A stretch of 64,000 bases of DNA. Origin: Nostoc sp. JL34. GTDB lineage: Bacteria; Cyanobacteriota; Cyanobacteriia; Cyanobacteriales; Nostocaceae. The notes beneath the pieces are model-generated. The model did not search any database and had not been told where the DNA came from. It worked only from the letters and a program-made list of their open reading frames with translations. Positions 41,301 through 51,300 of this stretch are shown here, piece by piece. The DNA is taken from assembly GCF_017114945.1 (NCBI RefSeq), contig NZ_JABXKQ010000087.1, positions 1 to 64,000 on the forward strand, in the 5' to 3' direction. The position numbers and the translations under genes are program-made. The stretch's first letter is position 1, and each line of letters starts with the position of its first letter.

Positions 41301-44300
41301 ACCAACGAAGATTTACCCTTCGATAAGGTAGTGGAGGTGCTGAAGCCAATACGGAATTTGAGTCACAATCCTCTATTTCAAGTGATGTTCAGCTTCCATG
41401 ATTCTCCCATGCCAGACTTGAGTCTTCCTGGTTTAGACATCAGTTTGCATGAACCTATCAGTAATAAATCAGCAAAGTTTGATTTAGATTTTTTGGTCAT
41501 ACCGCGTTCAGAGCAACGCGTGCAGAACGGGTCTAAAAGCGGAGCCAAGGGAATCACGCTAATTTTAGAATACAACAGTGACCTCTTCGATGCTGCCACA
41601 ATTCAACAAATATTAGAGCAGTATCAAAATTTACTAAATGCGATTATTGCTAACCCGGAGCAGCAAGTTTCGCAATTACCATTGCTAACGCCGACTCAGC
41701 AAGAGTTACTGGTGGAATGGAATCAGACTCACAGAGAATATCCCGCTAAAGAGTGTATCCATAAGTTATTTGCGGCTCAGGTGGAGCGATCGCCTGATGC
41801 CGTGGCTATTCAGCAAGAAGGACAACAGCTAACTTACCGCCAATTGAGCGATCGCGCCAATCAATTAGCCCACCATCTGCAAAGTTTGGGAGTCAAACCA
41901 GAAACCCTCGTCGGTATCTGCGTTGAGCGTTCCCTAGAGATGATTGTTGGCTTACTTGGCATTCTCAAAGCAGGGGGTGCATATATTCCCCTTGACCCTG
42001 CCTATCCCAAAGAGCGACTAGCTGACATTCTCGAAGATACGCAACTGAGCATTCTGCTGACTCAAGAAAGATTCTCAGCCAAACTACCAGATTATGCCGG
42101 AAAAACGATCTGTTTAGATACGGACTGGTTACAAATTGCTCAACACAGTACAGCTAATCCGATTAGCGAAGTTCAACTCCATAACCTCGCCTACATTATT
42201 TACACTTCTGGTTCTACAGGTAAACCCAAAGGGGTGATGATTGAACAGCGATCGCTGTTCAATTTTGCCCTCACCGCTATGCATGAATATGGAATTAATG
42301 CAAGCGATAATATTCTGCAATTTGCATCTATCTGTTTTGATGCCTCAGTTGAAGAAATCTTTCCTTGTCTTGTAGTCGGTGCAACATTAGTGTTGCGAAC
42401 CGAACAGATGTTGCACTCCAGCGATGAATTTTGGCGGTGTTGTCGAGAATGGCAGTTAACTGTTTTGGATCTTCCTACAGCCTATTGGCATCAGTTGGCG
42501 GCGGAACTTACCTCTGAAGACTCCCGAATTCCCGAAAGTCTGAGAATGCTGATTATTGGCGGAGAAGAAGCTCAACTCGAAAAAGTGAAGCGTTGGCACA
42601 GTAGTATTGCTCACTTCTCCCATCCACCCCAATTACTTAATAGTTACGGGCCAACGGAAGCAACGGTTATAACTACCTTAGAGCGCTTAACTCCAGCCGC
42701 CACGTCTGTTGCAATTGGACGACCTGTAAGCAATGCTCAAGTTTATATTCTGGATCAATATCTGCAATCAGTGCCTATAGGAGTTTCCGGAGAACTACAC
42801 ATTGGCGGAGCCGGATTAGCCAGAGGGTATTGGCAACGTCCAGAGTTAACCGAGGAAAAATTCATCTCCCATCCCTTCGATCGAAGCACGGGAGATTCTG
42901 ATCGCCTTTATAAAACAGGGGACTTAGCACGATTTCGGGCAGATGGCAACCTGGAATATCTCGGTCGGATTGACGATCAGGTGAAGATTCGGGGCTTCCG
43001 CATTGAGTTGGGAGAAATCGAAACGGTGCTGAGACAACATTCACAGGTGTTTCAAGCTGTGGTCATTGCTCGTGAAGATATTCCCGGACAAAAACGGCTA
43101 GTGGCTTATGTTGTGCCTAAAGAGTCGCAACCAACCACCGAGGAATTGCGGCATTTCCTGAAGCAGAAACTACCTAATTACATGATTCCGTCGGCTTTCA
43201 TGTTGCTGAAAGCCCTGCCAATGACTCCGAATCAGAAGGTAGACTACCGCGCCCTACCAGCCCCCGACCTTTCCCGCAGTGTAGAAGATAAATTTGTTGC
43301 GCCTCAAACCCCTACAGAAGAAAGATTAGCGGCAATTTGGTCAGAAATTTTAAGATTAAAACAAGTCGGTATTCACGATAACTTCTTTGAATTGGGCGGA
43401 GACTCCATCCTCAGCATTCAGATAATTTCCCGCGCCAATCAAGCGGGTATCCAAATTGCCCCTAAACAGCTATTTCAGTACCAAACTATTGCTGAGTTAG
43501 CTGCCGTGGCAGGGATTACTCGCTCTGTCAAAGCGGAACAAGGGTTAGTGACTGGTTTTGTGGCACTGACACCCATCCAACAGTGGTTTTTCGAGCAGAA
43601 ATTGCCCGAACCTGATTACTTTAACCAATCAGCCTTGCTAGAAGTGCCCCCAGACTTGCAACCAGAACTATTACAGCAAGTTGTACAACAATTGTTACTG
43701 CATCACGATGCTTTGCGATCGCGCTTTGCACGTCTCCCAAGGGGAGAATCGCAGTTTGTGCAACAAGAGGAAAACTGGCAGCAGTTTAACGTCCCGGCTC
43801 AAGAATCTGTACCATTTAGCGTCATCAATTTGTCGCACCTGTCACCAGAAGAACAACAAACAGCAATGAAAGCTGCTGATGCTGAACTTCAAGCTAGTTT
43901 GAATCTATCTATTGGAGCGATGGCTACGCCCGCCGCAGGCATCGCACGAGTAGCATTGTTTCAATTAGGCAACAATCAACCTGGTCGGTTACTGTTCATC
44001 ATCCATCACTTAGCAGTAGATGGCATTTCCTGGCGGATTTTGCTCGAAGATTTGGCTACTGGTTATCAGCAAATCAGTCGTGGTGAAGTTATTAAATTAC
44101 CACCTAAAACAACTTCTTTTCAATATTGGAGCGATCGCCTCACAGAATACGCCCAATCATCAGATGAGTTGAATTACTGGCTAAGTGAGTCTAGTTTTAA
44201 AGTTACCGCCTTGCCAGTAGATTATCCTTTAGGTAAAGAAAATAACACCTTAGCCTCAACCGCTTCTGTGTCGCTTTCTTTAACTGAAGAACAAACCCGC

Positions 44301-45017
44301 GCCCTCTTGCAGGATGTACCCTCGGCCTACAACACTCAAATAAACGATGTGCTATTAACTGCCCTGGTGCAAAGCTTTGCCCAATGGACGGGAGAACGTT
44401 CCCTACTCGTTGATTTAGAGGGACATGGACGGGAAGACTTATTTGAGGATGTAGATTTGTCCCGCACTGTGGGTTGGTTTACCACCTTATTCCCCGTTCA
44501 TTTACACCTAGAAGAAGTTGACCATCCAGGAGAGGTTTTAAAGTTAGTTAAAGAACAACTGCGGCGCATCCCTAATCGAGGCATCGGTTATGGCGTGTTG
44601 AGATATTTGCAGCCGGATAACGCAATACGCACCAGACTAGAAAGTTTCCCTCAAGCACAAGTAAGTTTTAACTATCTTGGTCAGTTCGATCAGGTACTTA
44701 GGGCATCTGCTGTGTTGGGTTTGGCTGAAGAATTCAAAGCTGAACAGAGTTTACTTAATCAGCGCAGCCACCTATTAGGAGTAAGCGGATTTATTCGTGC
44801 CGGAAGGCTGGAAATGACTTGGACTTACAGTGAGAAAATTCATAAACGAGATACCATTGAGGGTTTGGCCTTTGGGTTCATGGAGGCATTGCGATCGCTG
44901 ATTACCCACTGTCAATCCCCTGATGCGATCGGTCATACACCTTCAGACTTCTCAGCAGCCAGACTCAGCCAAAAACAGCTTGACAAATTCCTAGCCAAAA
45001 TCAACAAAAACAAGTAG
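38364..45017 (+). CDS. aptA: NRPS AptA: A-PCP-C-A-PCP-E
   Basis: Two A domains, PCP DNFFQLGGHS and DNFFELGGDS, C motif HHMAHDG, E-domain HHLAVDG and VGWFTTLFPV. ATG 38364 preferred to TTG 38298. Confidence 0.92.
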   Translation: MEEIIINSTQDIDAFSALTEQERHKILVEWNDTAVDYPKHLCIHQLFEVQVEKTPDNISVVFKDEQLTYQELNHRANKIADYLRSALLSRSDSLGVGPEVLVGICVERSWEMVVASLGILKAGGAYVPLDPTYPKERLAFMLSDSQVQVLLTQQKFVESFAGSGVQVVCLDTDWEFINQHSQENATSNVTAENLAYVIYTSGSTGTPKGVAVPHRAVNRLVCNTNYINFVPNDAEGGQLRVAQASNTSFDAATFEIWGSLLHGATLVVIPHNVVLSPQHFAAYIREQGISVLFLTTALFNQLASIVPQAFKDLRHLLFGGEAVDPKSVKAVLRNGSPQQLVHVYGPTESTTFSCWYLVEDIAEEATNVPIGRPLSNTQIYILDSQLQPVVIGTPGELYIGGDGLARGYLNRPELTEEKFIPNPFEKAEGSRLYKTGDLARFLPDGNIEFIGRVDHQVKIRGFRIELGEIEALLSQHPDVQQAVAIAREDIPGDQRLVAYIVLKQKLDTSVTTLKRFLQERLPNYMVPAVFVILDSLPLTPNGKVDRQNLPAGDRTRPDLEETFVAPRNPIEEKLAVIWAELIALEQIGVNDNFFQLGGHSLIATQLLSRVREVFQVELSYHHIFEKPTIAGLAQLIEQYSRIEPQLQRPTIQRIGREGLLPVSFAQERVYFIQQLAPESSAYQFQATMRFKGQLNVAVLQQCLNEIVQRHEIFRTTYPAVNGRLFQVIHPAQPISFRVVDLQTFPESERETEAQRLVEIEVQKPFDLNQLPLVKWVLLRLSDQEHLLIHIEHHMAHDGWSFNVFLDELLKLYQAFSLGDSAILPKPLLQFVDFAHWQRQWVKSQEAQAQLAYWQQKLSGSSPLLELPYDRPRPTEQTYNGDQIRLELPIDLCESLRVLSRQEGVTLFMTMLGAFLVILHRYTGQDDLSVGTAVANRRMQEVEKLIGMIVNNLVLRTDLSGNPTFRELLGRVRQVTLEAYTNEDLPFDKVVEVLKPIRNLSHNPLFQVMFSFHDSPMPDLSLPGLDISLHEPISNKSAKFDLDFLVIPRSEQRVQNGSKSGAKGITLILEYNSDLFDAATIQQILEQYQNLLNAIIANPEQQVSQLPLLTPTQQELLVEWNQTHREYPAKECIHKLFAAQVERSPDAVAIQQEGQQLTYRQLSDRANQLAHHLQSLGVKPETLVGICVERSLEMIVGLLGILKAGGAYIPLDPAYPKERLADILEDTQLSILLTQERFSAKLPDYAGKTICLDTDWLQIAQHSTANPISEVQLHNLAYIIYTSGSTGKPKGVMIEQRSLFNFALTAMHEYGINASDNILQFASICFDASVEEIFPCLVVGATLVLRTEQMLHSSDEFWRCCREWQLTVLDLPTAYWHQLAAELTSEDSRIPESLRMLIIGGEEAQLEKVKRWHSSIAHFSHPPQLLNSYGPTEATVITTLERLTPAATSVAIGRPVSNAQVYILDQYLQSVPIGVSGELHIGGAGLARGYWQRPELTEEKFISHPFDRSTGDSDRLYKTGDLARFRADGNLEYLGRIDDQVKIRGFRIELGEIETVLRQHSQVFQAVVIAREDIPGQKRLVAYVVPKESQPTTEELRHFLKQKLPNYMIPSAFMLLKALPMTPNQKVDYRALPAPDLSRSVEDKFVAPQTPTEERLAAIWSEILRLKQVGIHDNFFELGGDSILSIQIISRANQAGIQIAPKQLFQYQTIAELAAVAGITRSVKAEQGLVTGFVALTPIQQWFFEQKLPEPDYFNQSALLEVPPDLQPELLQQVVQQLLLHHDALRSRFARLPRGESQFVQQEENWQQFNVPAQESVPFSVINLSHLSPEEQQTAMKAADAELQASLNLSIGAMATPAAGIARVALFQLGNNQPGRLLFIIHHLAVDGISWRILLEDLATGYQQISRGEVIKLPPKTTSFQYWSDRLTEYAQSSDELNYWLSESSFKVTALPVDYPLGKENNTLASTASVSLSLTEEQTRALLQDVPSAYNTQINDVLLTALVQSFAQWTGERSLLVDLEGHGREDLFEDVDLSRTVGWFTTLFPVHLHLEEVDHPGEVLKLVKEQLRRIPNRGIGYGVLRYLQPDNAIRTRLESFPQAQVSFNYLGQFDQVLRASAVLGLAEEFKAEQSLLNQRSHLLGVSGFIRAGRLEMTWTYSEKIHKRDTIEGLAFGFMEALRSLITHCQSPDAIGHTPSDFSAARLSQKQLDKFLAKINKNK
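38613..38645 (+). repeat. In-frame small dispersed repeat-like insertion in aptA A1 domain
   Basis: gctttgctgtcgcgtagcgattcg adds about 8 aa (ALLSRSDS) between YLRS and LGV relative to the other A domains. Confidence 0.6.
43917..43945 (+). repeat. SDR5-like insertion within a HIP1 site in the aptA E domain
   Basis: GCGAT[GGCTACGCCCGCCGCAGGCAT]CGC: 21-nt insert splitting GCGATCGC. Confidence 0.75.
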
Positions 45018-45056
45018 TCATTTGTCATTCTCCCAATCCCACTCCGAGGTAGTTTC

Positions 45057-48000
45057 ATGAATAATATCGACGATCTTTATGAACTTTCACCCATGCAGCA
45101 GGGGATGCTTTTTCATACCCTTTATGCGCCAGAATCGGAAGTTTATTTTGAGCAGTTGGTTTGCATCCTCCAAGGAGAATTAAATTTTATTGGGTTTGTC
45201 CAAGCTTGGCAGCAGATTGTGGCACGGCATCCAGTTTTACGCAGTGCTTTTTATTGGGAAGAGATAGAAAAACCCTTGCAAATGGTGAGTAAGCAAGTGG
45301 ATCTCCCGTGGGAGCAATTGGATTGGCAAAATTTCACACCAGATGAACAACAACACTACTTAGGGGATTTTTTGAAATGCGATCGCCAAAAACGATTTGA
45401 TCTATCTCAAGCTCCTCTGATGCGCTTCACTGTCATCCAGCTAGAGGAGTATACTTACCAATTTATTTGGAGTCATCATCATATCCTTTTTGATGGCTGG
45501 TCAATGCAGATTATCCTCAAAGAAGTTTTAGCTTTTTATGAAGCTAATCAGCGAGGCGAACATTTACGCCTGATACCCTCTCGCCCCTATCGGGAGTATA
45601 TTGAGTGGTTACAGCAACAGGATATTACTCAGGCAAATAACTTCTGGCAAAAAAACCTCCAGGGGTTTGAAACTCCTATTTCTTTAACAGGGAATAGGGA
45701 AGAAGGAATATACAATGAGCAAACTTTTCAATTATCTCAAACGGTAACTGAGAAACTGCAATATGCGGCACGACAGCACCATTTAACTCTGAATAATTTG
45801 GTGCAAGGAGCTTATACATTGCTGCTTTCCCGCTACAGTGGGGAAAGTGATGTAATTTTTGGTGCAACTGTATCCGGCCGTCCACCAACCCTTGCGGGAG
45901 TGGATTCAATGGTTGGCTTACTGATCAACACCCTTCCCATCCGGGTACAAGTCAATGGAAAAGCGGAATTATTACCCTGGCTCAAGCAATTACAAAGCCA
46001 AGCATTTCAACAGGAACAGTATGCTTATTATTCCCTGGCAGAAATTCAACGATTGAGTGATGTTCCCCCAGGAATGCCGCTGTTCGAGAGCCTTTTAGTG
46101 TTTGAAAATTATCCGCTAGATTCTGCTGAACAGAAAACCAAAAAAACTTTAGACATTAGTCATCTTCGTTGTTTTGAACGCACCAATTACCCGTTAACGG
46201 TTGTGGTTAATCCTCAATCACAATTGTCTGGAAGGATTGTCTATGATGCCAGTCGTTTTGAGCAAGAGACAATTGCCCGTATGATTGGACATTTCCAAAC
46301 ATTGCTAGCAGGAATGGCAACTAATCTACAACAAGAGATTTCCCAATTATCTCTGCTCAGTGCAGCCGAAGAGAAAGAATTAATTCTCCAAGAAAATAAT
46401 CAAAACATAGATTCTATTCATTACAAATGTATTCATCGTTTATTTGAAGAACAGGTAGAAAAAACTCCTGATGCAGTAGCACTGGTATACGAAAAGCAAA
46501 ATTTAAGTTATCGGGAGTTGAATAACCGCGCCAATCAATTAGCTCATTATTTACAAGCGTTGGGAGTTAAACCCGAAGTACGGGTAGGAATTTGTGTCGA
46601 GCGATCGCCATTTCTAGCGATCGGAATACTGGCTATCCTGAAAGCTGGTGGGGCATACATTCCACTAGATCCAGCTTATCCTTCAGAAAGACTGACTTTC
46701 ATGATGGAAGATGTCCAGACAACGATTTTACTAACGCATAATCATTTGTGCGATCGCTTGCCAGTCCATAATCAAATTGTGGTGAATCTTCACTCAGATT
46801 GGGAAATAATTACTCAACATAGTGAAGACAATTTGCTCAGTGAAGTTAATCCAGAAAACTTAGCTTATATCATTTATACCTCTGGCTCGACGGGAACACC
46901 AAAGGGAACAGAAGTTACCCATCGTAGCATCATTGGTTTTATGTTTGGGGTTGATTATATTCACCTTGATGCAGAACAGATTTGGCTACAACATTCATCA
47001 ATTTCTTGGGATGCACTAACCCTAGAACTTTGGCCGCCCTTACTTTATGGTGGGCGTTGTGTGCTTTACCCAGGCAAAATTCCCACACCTGAAGACTTAA
47101 GCCGCATCATCCAAGAACAAGGGGTTAACACTCTGTTTCTGACTACTGCTTTATTCAATCTCATAATTGACACGATGCCTGAAGCGTTATCAGAGGTGAA
47201 ACAACTGCTATTTGGCGGAGAATCTGTTTCTGTACCTCATGTTCGTCGCGCCTTAAAACTACTGCCAAGAACGCAATTAATTCATGCTTATGGCCCTTCA
47301 GAATGTACCGTTTTTACTTGTTGTTACCCGATTCCTCAACAACTTGCTGAAAATGTCCAGTCAATTCCCATTGGAAAACCCATCGGTGACAGAAGAGTTT
47401 ATCTACTAGATAAAGATTTACACAGAGTTCCGATTGGTGTTCCTGGGGAACTTTATGTGGGTGGGGCGAGTGTTGCTAGAGGTTACTTAAATCAACCAAC
47501 ATTAACCAGTGAAAAATTTATTCCTAATCCTTTTCTTGAGGGCGATACACTTTACAAAACTGGAGATTTAATTCGCCGTCTCCCTGATGGAAATCTGGAA
47601 TTTCTGGAGCGAATTGATATACAGGTGAAAATTCGTGGTTTCCGCATTGAATTAGGAGAAATTGAGGCAGTTCTAAATCAACACCCTGATATAAAGCAAG
47701 TCATAGTTATTGCACGGGAAAATGAACCTGGGAATAAATCTTTAGTTGCCTATCTCATTGCCAAAGATCATCCCCCAACTTCTAGCACTCTGCGAAACTT
47801 CCTCAAGACAAAGCTGCCTGACTATATGATTCCCGGCGCTTTCGTGTTTCTGGAGGCATTTCCCCTAACACCTAATGGTAAAATCAATCGCCGTGCTTTG
47901 CCCGCCCCAGATGCCGACCAAAGAAATCTAGAGGTTGATTTTGTTGCTCCTCGCACGCCTACCGAACAAGAATTAGCCACGATTTGGGTTGAAGTTCTTA

Positions 48001-48266
48001 AACTAAAACAGGTGGGAATTCACGATAACTTTTTTGAGTTAGGAGGACATTCTTTACTGGCAACACAAGTGATTTCTCGATTAAGAGAAGCCTTTTATCT
48101 AAATTTTCCTCTGCGTTATTTGTTTGAAAATCCCACCATTGCTGAACTTGCTCAAAAAGTGAACGCTCAACAGATTGAACAAGCAGAAAATGATGCAATA
48201 GCACAAATTTTAGGGGAAGTTGCTCAGTTATCAGAAGAAGAAGTAACGCAACAATTGCTTTTTTAA
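45057..48266 (+). CDS. aptB: NRPS AptB: C-A-PCP
   Basis: C motif HHHILFDGWS, one A domain, PCP DNFFELGGHS. Confidence 0.92.
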   Translation: MNNIDDLYELSPMQQGMLFHTLYAPESEVYFEQLVCILQGELNFIGFVQAWQQIVARHPVLRSAFYWEEIEKPLQMVSKQVDLPWEQLDWQNFTPDEQQHYLGDFLKCDRQKRFDLSQAPLMRFTVIQLEEYTYQFIWSHHHILFDGWSMQIILKEVLAFYEANQRGEHLRLIPSRPYREYIEWLQQQDITQANNFWQKNLQGFETPISLTGNREEGIYNEQTFQLSQTVTEKLQYAARQHHLTLNNLVQGAYTLLLSRYSGESDVIFGATVSGRPPTLAGVDSMVGLLINTLPIRVQVNGKAELLPWLKQLQSQAFQQEQYAYYSLAEIQRLSDVPPGMPLFESLLVFENYPLDSAEQKTKKTLDISHLRCFERTNYPLTVVVNPQSQLSGRIVYDASRFEQETIARMIGHFQTLLAGMATNLQQEISQLSLLSAAEEKELILQENNQNIDSIHYKCIHRLFEEQVEKTPDAVALVYEKQNLSYRELNNRANQLAHYLQALGVKPEVRVGICVERSPFLAIGILAILKAGGAYIPLDPAYPSERLTFMMEDVQTTILLTHNHLCDRLPVHNQIVVNLHSDWEIITQHSEDNLLSEVNPENLAYIIYTSGSTGTPKGTEVTHRSIIGFMFGVDYIHLDAEQIWLQHSSISWDALTLELWPPLLYGGRCVLYPGKIPTPEDLSRIIQEQGVNTLFLTTALFNLIIDTMPEALSEVKQLLFGGESVSVPHVRRALKLLPRTQLIHAYGPSECTVFTCCYPIPQQLAENVQSIPIGKPIGDRRVYLLDKDLHRVPIGVPGELYVGGASVARGYLNQPTLTSEKFIPNPFLEGDTLYKTGDLIRRLPDGNLEFLERIDIQVKIRGFRIELGEIEAVLNQHPDIKQVIVIARENEPGNKSLVAYLIAKDHPPTSSTLRNFLKTKLPDYMIPGAFVFLEAFPLTPNGKINRRALPAPDADQRNLEVDFVAPRTPTEQELATIWVEVLKLKQVGIHDNFFELGGHSLLATQVISRLREAFYLNFPLRYLFENPTIAELAQKVNAQQIEQAENDAIAQILGEVAQLSEEEVTQQLLF

Positions 48267-48350
48267 AGGTTAAATTAATTTAAAAAAATAATTTTAATTC
48301 TCATCCAAAGGGTCACGATAAGTGTTTTTAATTACGAATTACGAATTATT

Positions 48351-51300
48351 ATGAGCGATATACTAAAACGTCTAGAAGCCCTTTCTCCAGAAAAGCGAGA
48401 ATTAGTCCTACAAAAACTTAAAAAGCAACAGCAATCTCCACAACATAATGGCAAGCTAACTCCACCCCTAACATTGGTATCAAGAGAACAATCTCTTCCC
48501 CTCTCCTTTGCCCAACAAAGATTGTGGTTTCTCGACCAACTAGAAGGCGAAAATTGTGTCTACAACGTCCCCTTTTTCTGGCAGATTAACGGATTTCTGA
48601 ATATAAGTGCTTTAGAACAAGCTATTACAGAAATTGTTCAACGTCATGAAGTCTTACGTACTAGCTTTTGTGTTGTCGATGAGTCGCCGATACAGGTGAT
48701 TCACGCTCATCCGCAACTGACAATGCAAGTACGAGATTGGCGACAATTGACTGAAGAAAACCAGTTAAGCAAAGCCACGCAGTTAGCGACAGAAGAATTG
48801 CAACAGCCCTTTGACTTATCAAACCCACCTTTGCTGCGGGTAAAATTGTTGCAACTGAGTGACCAATCTTATCTTTTGTTGCTCGTCATCCATCATATCG
48901 TTTGCGATGGCTGGTCAATGGACATATTCCGCCGTGAATTGTTCAGCCTCTATACCGCATTTTGCGCCAGAAAATCTTCTCCTTTAACTGAATTAGCCCT
49001 GCAATATGCCGATTTCGCCCACTGGCAAAGACAATGGCTACAGGGAAAGGTACTCGAAACCCAACTTAATTACTGGCAAAAACAATTAGCCGCAGTCCCG
49101 CCTCTATTAGAATTGCCCACAGATAAAACCCGCCCTTCGGTTCAAAGTTTCAGAGGGCGTAGCGAGTTTTTGGAACTCAATCAGGATTTAACACAGAAGT
49201 TGAAGCGTTTGAGTCAAGAGTCAGGAACAACTCTGTTTATGACTTTGCTGACGGTATTTACGCTCTTACTTTCGCGCTACAGTGGTCAAGAGGATATTAT
49301 TATTGGTTCTGCGATCGCTAATCGCAATCGTCGTGAAACTGAAACATTAATTGGCTTTTTTGTCAATACCTTAGCATTACGCACCAATCTGCAAGGAAAT
49401 CCAACTTTCTTAGAATTACTTGAACGAGTCAAGCAAGTAACCCTAGATGCTTATGACCATCAAGATTTACCCTTTGAGAAACTAGTTGATGAATTGGGAT
49501 TAGAGCGATCGCTTTCTCATCATCCCCTATTTCAAGTGGCGTTTGGTTTGCAAAATGAAACCCAGCAACAACTAGAAATCAATGGATTAACCCTTACCCG
49601 TTTCACGTGGGAAAACACGACGACTCTATTTGATTTGTCGTTGATTTTCCGAGAAACTCCTCAAGGATTGACAGGAGAATGGGAATATGCGACAGATTTG
49701 TTTGCAGCCAAAACTATCCAAAAGATGGCGGAACATTTTGCAGTTTTAATTAAGGAAATTGTTGATAACCCTCAACAAAAGATTAATACTCTGACATTAA
49801 TCACAGAGGACGAACGTCAGCAACTCCAAAACTGGAATCAAACTCAAACTGATTATCCCCTCAATCAAACTTTGGTGGAACTGTTTGAAACTCAAGTTGC
49901 CAAAAACCCGAATAATCTCGCTTTGGTGTTTGAATCCCAAAGCCTAACTTACCAACAACTGAATCAAAAAGCGAACCAACTAGCTCATTATTTAATTCAA
50001 AATCACCAAATCCAGCCAGACACTTTAATTGGTATCTGCGTTGAACGATCTTTAGAAATGATTATTGGTGTACTCGGTATCCTCAAAGCGGGTGGGGCTT
50101 ATGTGCCGATTGACCCCAATTATCCCAAAGAACGGATTGAGTTCATGCTAGAAGATTCTGGGATCTCGGTATTGCTGACCCAAAGTTTTCTATTAAACCA
50201 ATTACCCTTAGCTAAACTGAAACACCAGATCATTTGTTTGGATGAGGAAACTTTTGCCGAAGAATTAATAGATAATCCTCATCCTCAAAGTACTGTTGAT
50301 AATTTAGCTTATATAATTTATACCTCTGGTTCGACAGGACGACCCAAAGGAGTGATGATTGAGCATCGTGCAATTGTCAACTTAAGTTTAGCTTGGGCTG
50401 AAACTTTTCAAGTTAAACACCACAGCCGTTGGCTTCAGTTTGGTTCTTTTAGTTTCGATTTATCTATTGGTGAAATTGCCACTGCTTTGTCCGCAGGTGC
50501 TTGTTTGTATCTGGCCAATAAAGAAACTTTGTTACCAAGTCAAACTTTAGTTGACTTGTTGTGCGATCGCAAAATTTCCCATTTCACGTTATCTCCTTCG
50601 GCTTTATCTGTATTACCTCAAGCCTCATTACCTGATTTGCAAGCTGTAATCGTTGGTGGTGAAGCTTGTTCAGCAGAATTGGTGGCAGAGTGGGGAGCAA
50701 AACGACGTTTTTTCAACTGCTATGGCCCGACGGAATCGACGGTTATCGCCAGTATATCTAGTTGTAAACCGAATGGGAAAAAACCCTCTATCGGTCAACC
50801 GTTATCTAATATCCGCATTTACATTTTAGATGCTCACAATCAACCGTTACCACCTGGCATTCCTGGGGAATTGTGTATCGCGGGAGTCGGTTTAGCACGA
50901 GGCTATCTCAACCGTCCCGATTTAACCGCGGACAAATTTATTGAAGTTAAATTATTCGCCAAAACTGAGCGAATTTACAAAACTGGCGACTTAGCAAGAT
51001 GGAACTATGATGGCAATCTTGAGTATCTAGGTCGCATTGATGCTCAAGTTAAATTACGGGGCTTTCGGGTTGAGCTAGGTGAAATTGAATCGCTATTATT
51101 ACAACACCCTTTAGTTAAAGAAGCGGTTGTTATTTTAGATGAAACTGATAATAATCCCAAGTTAGTAGCATATCTCACGGCGACAGAAAAATCTATCAAT
51201 TTAGGTGGTCAACTCAAAGACTACCTGAAAATTCGCCTGCCGAATTATATGGTTCCTAGCCAGATTATGGTATTGGATCAGTTGCCCCTTACCCCTAACG

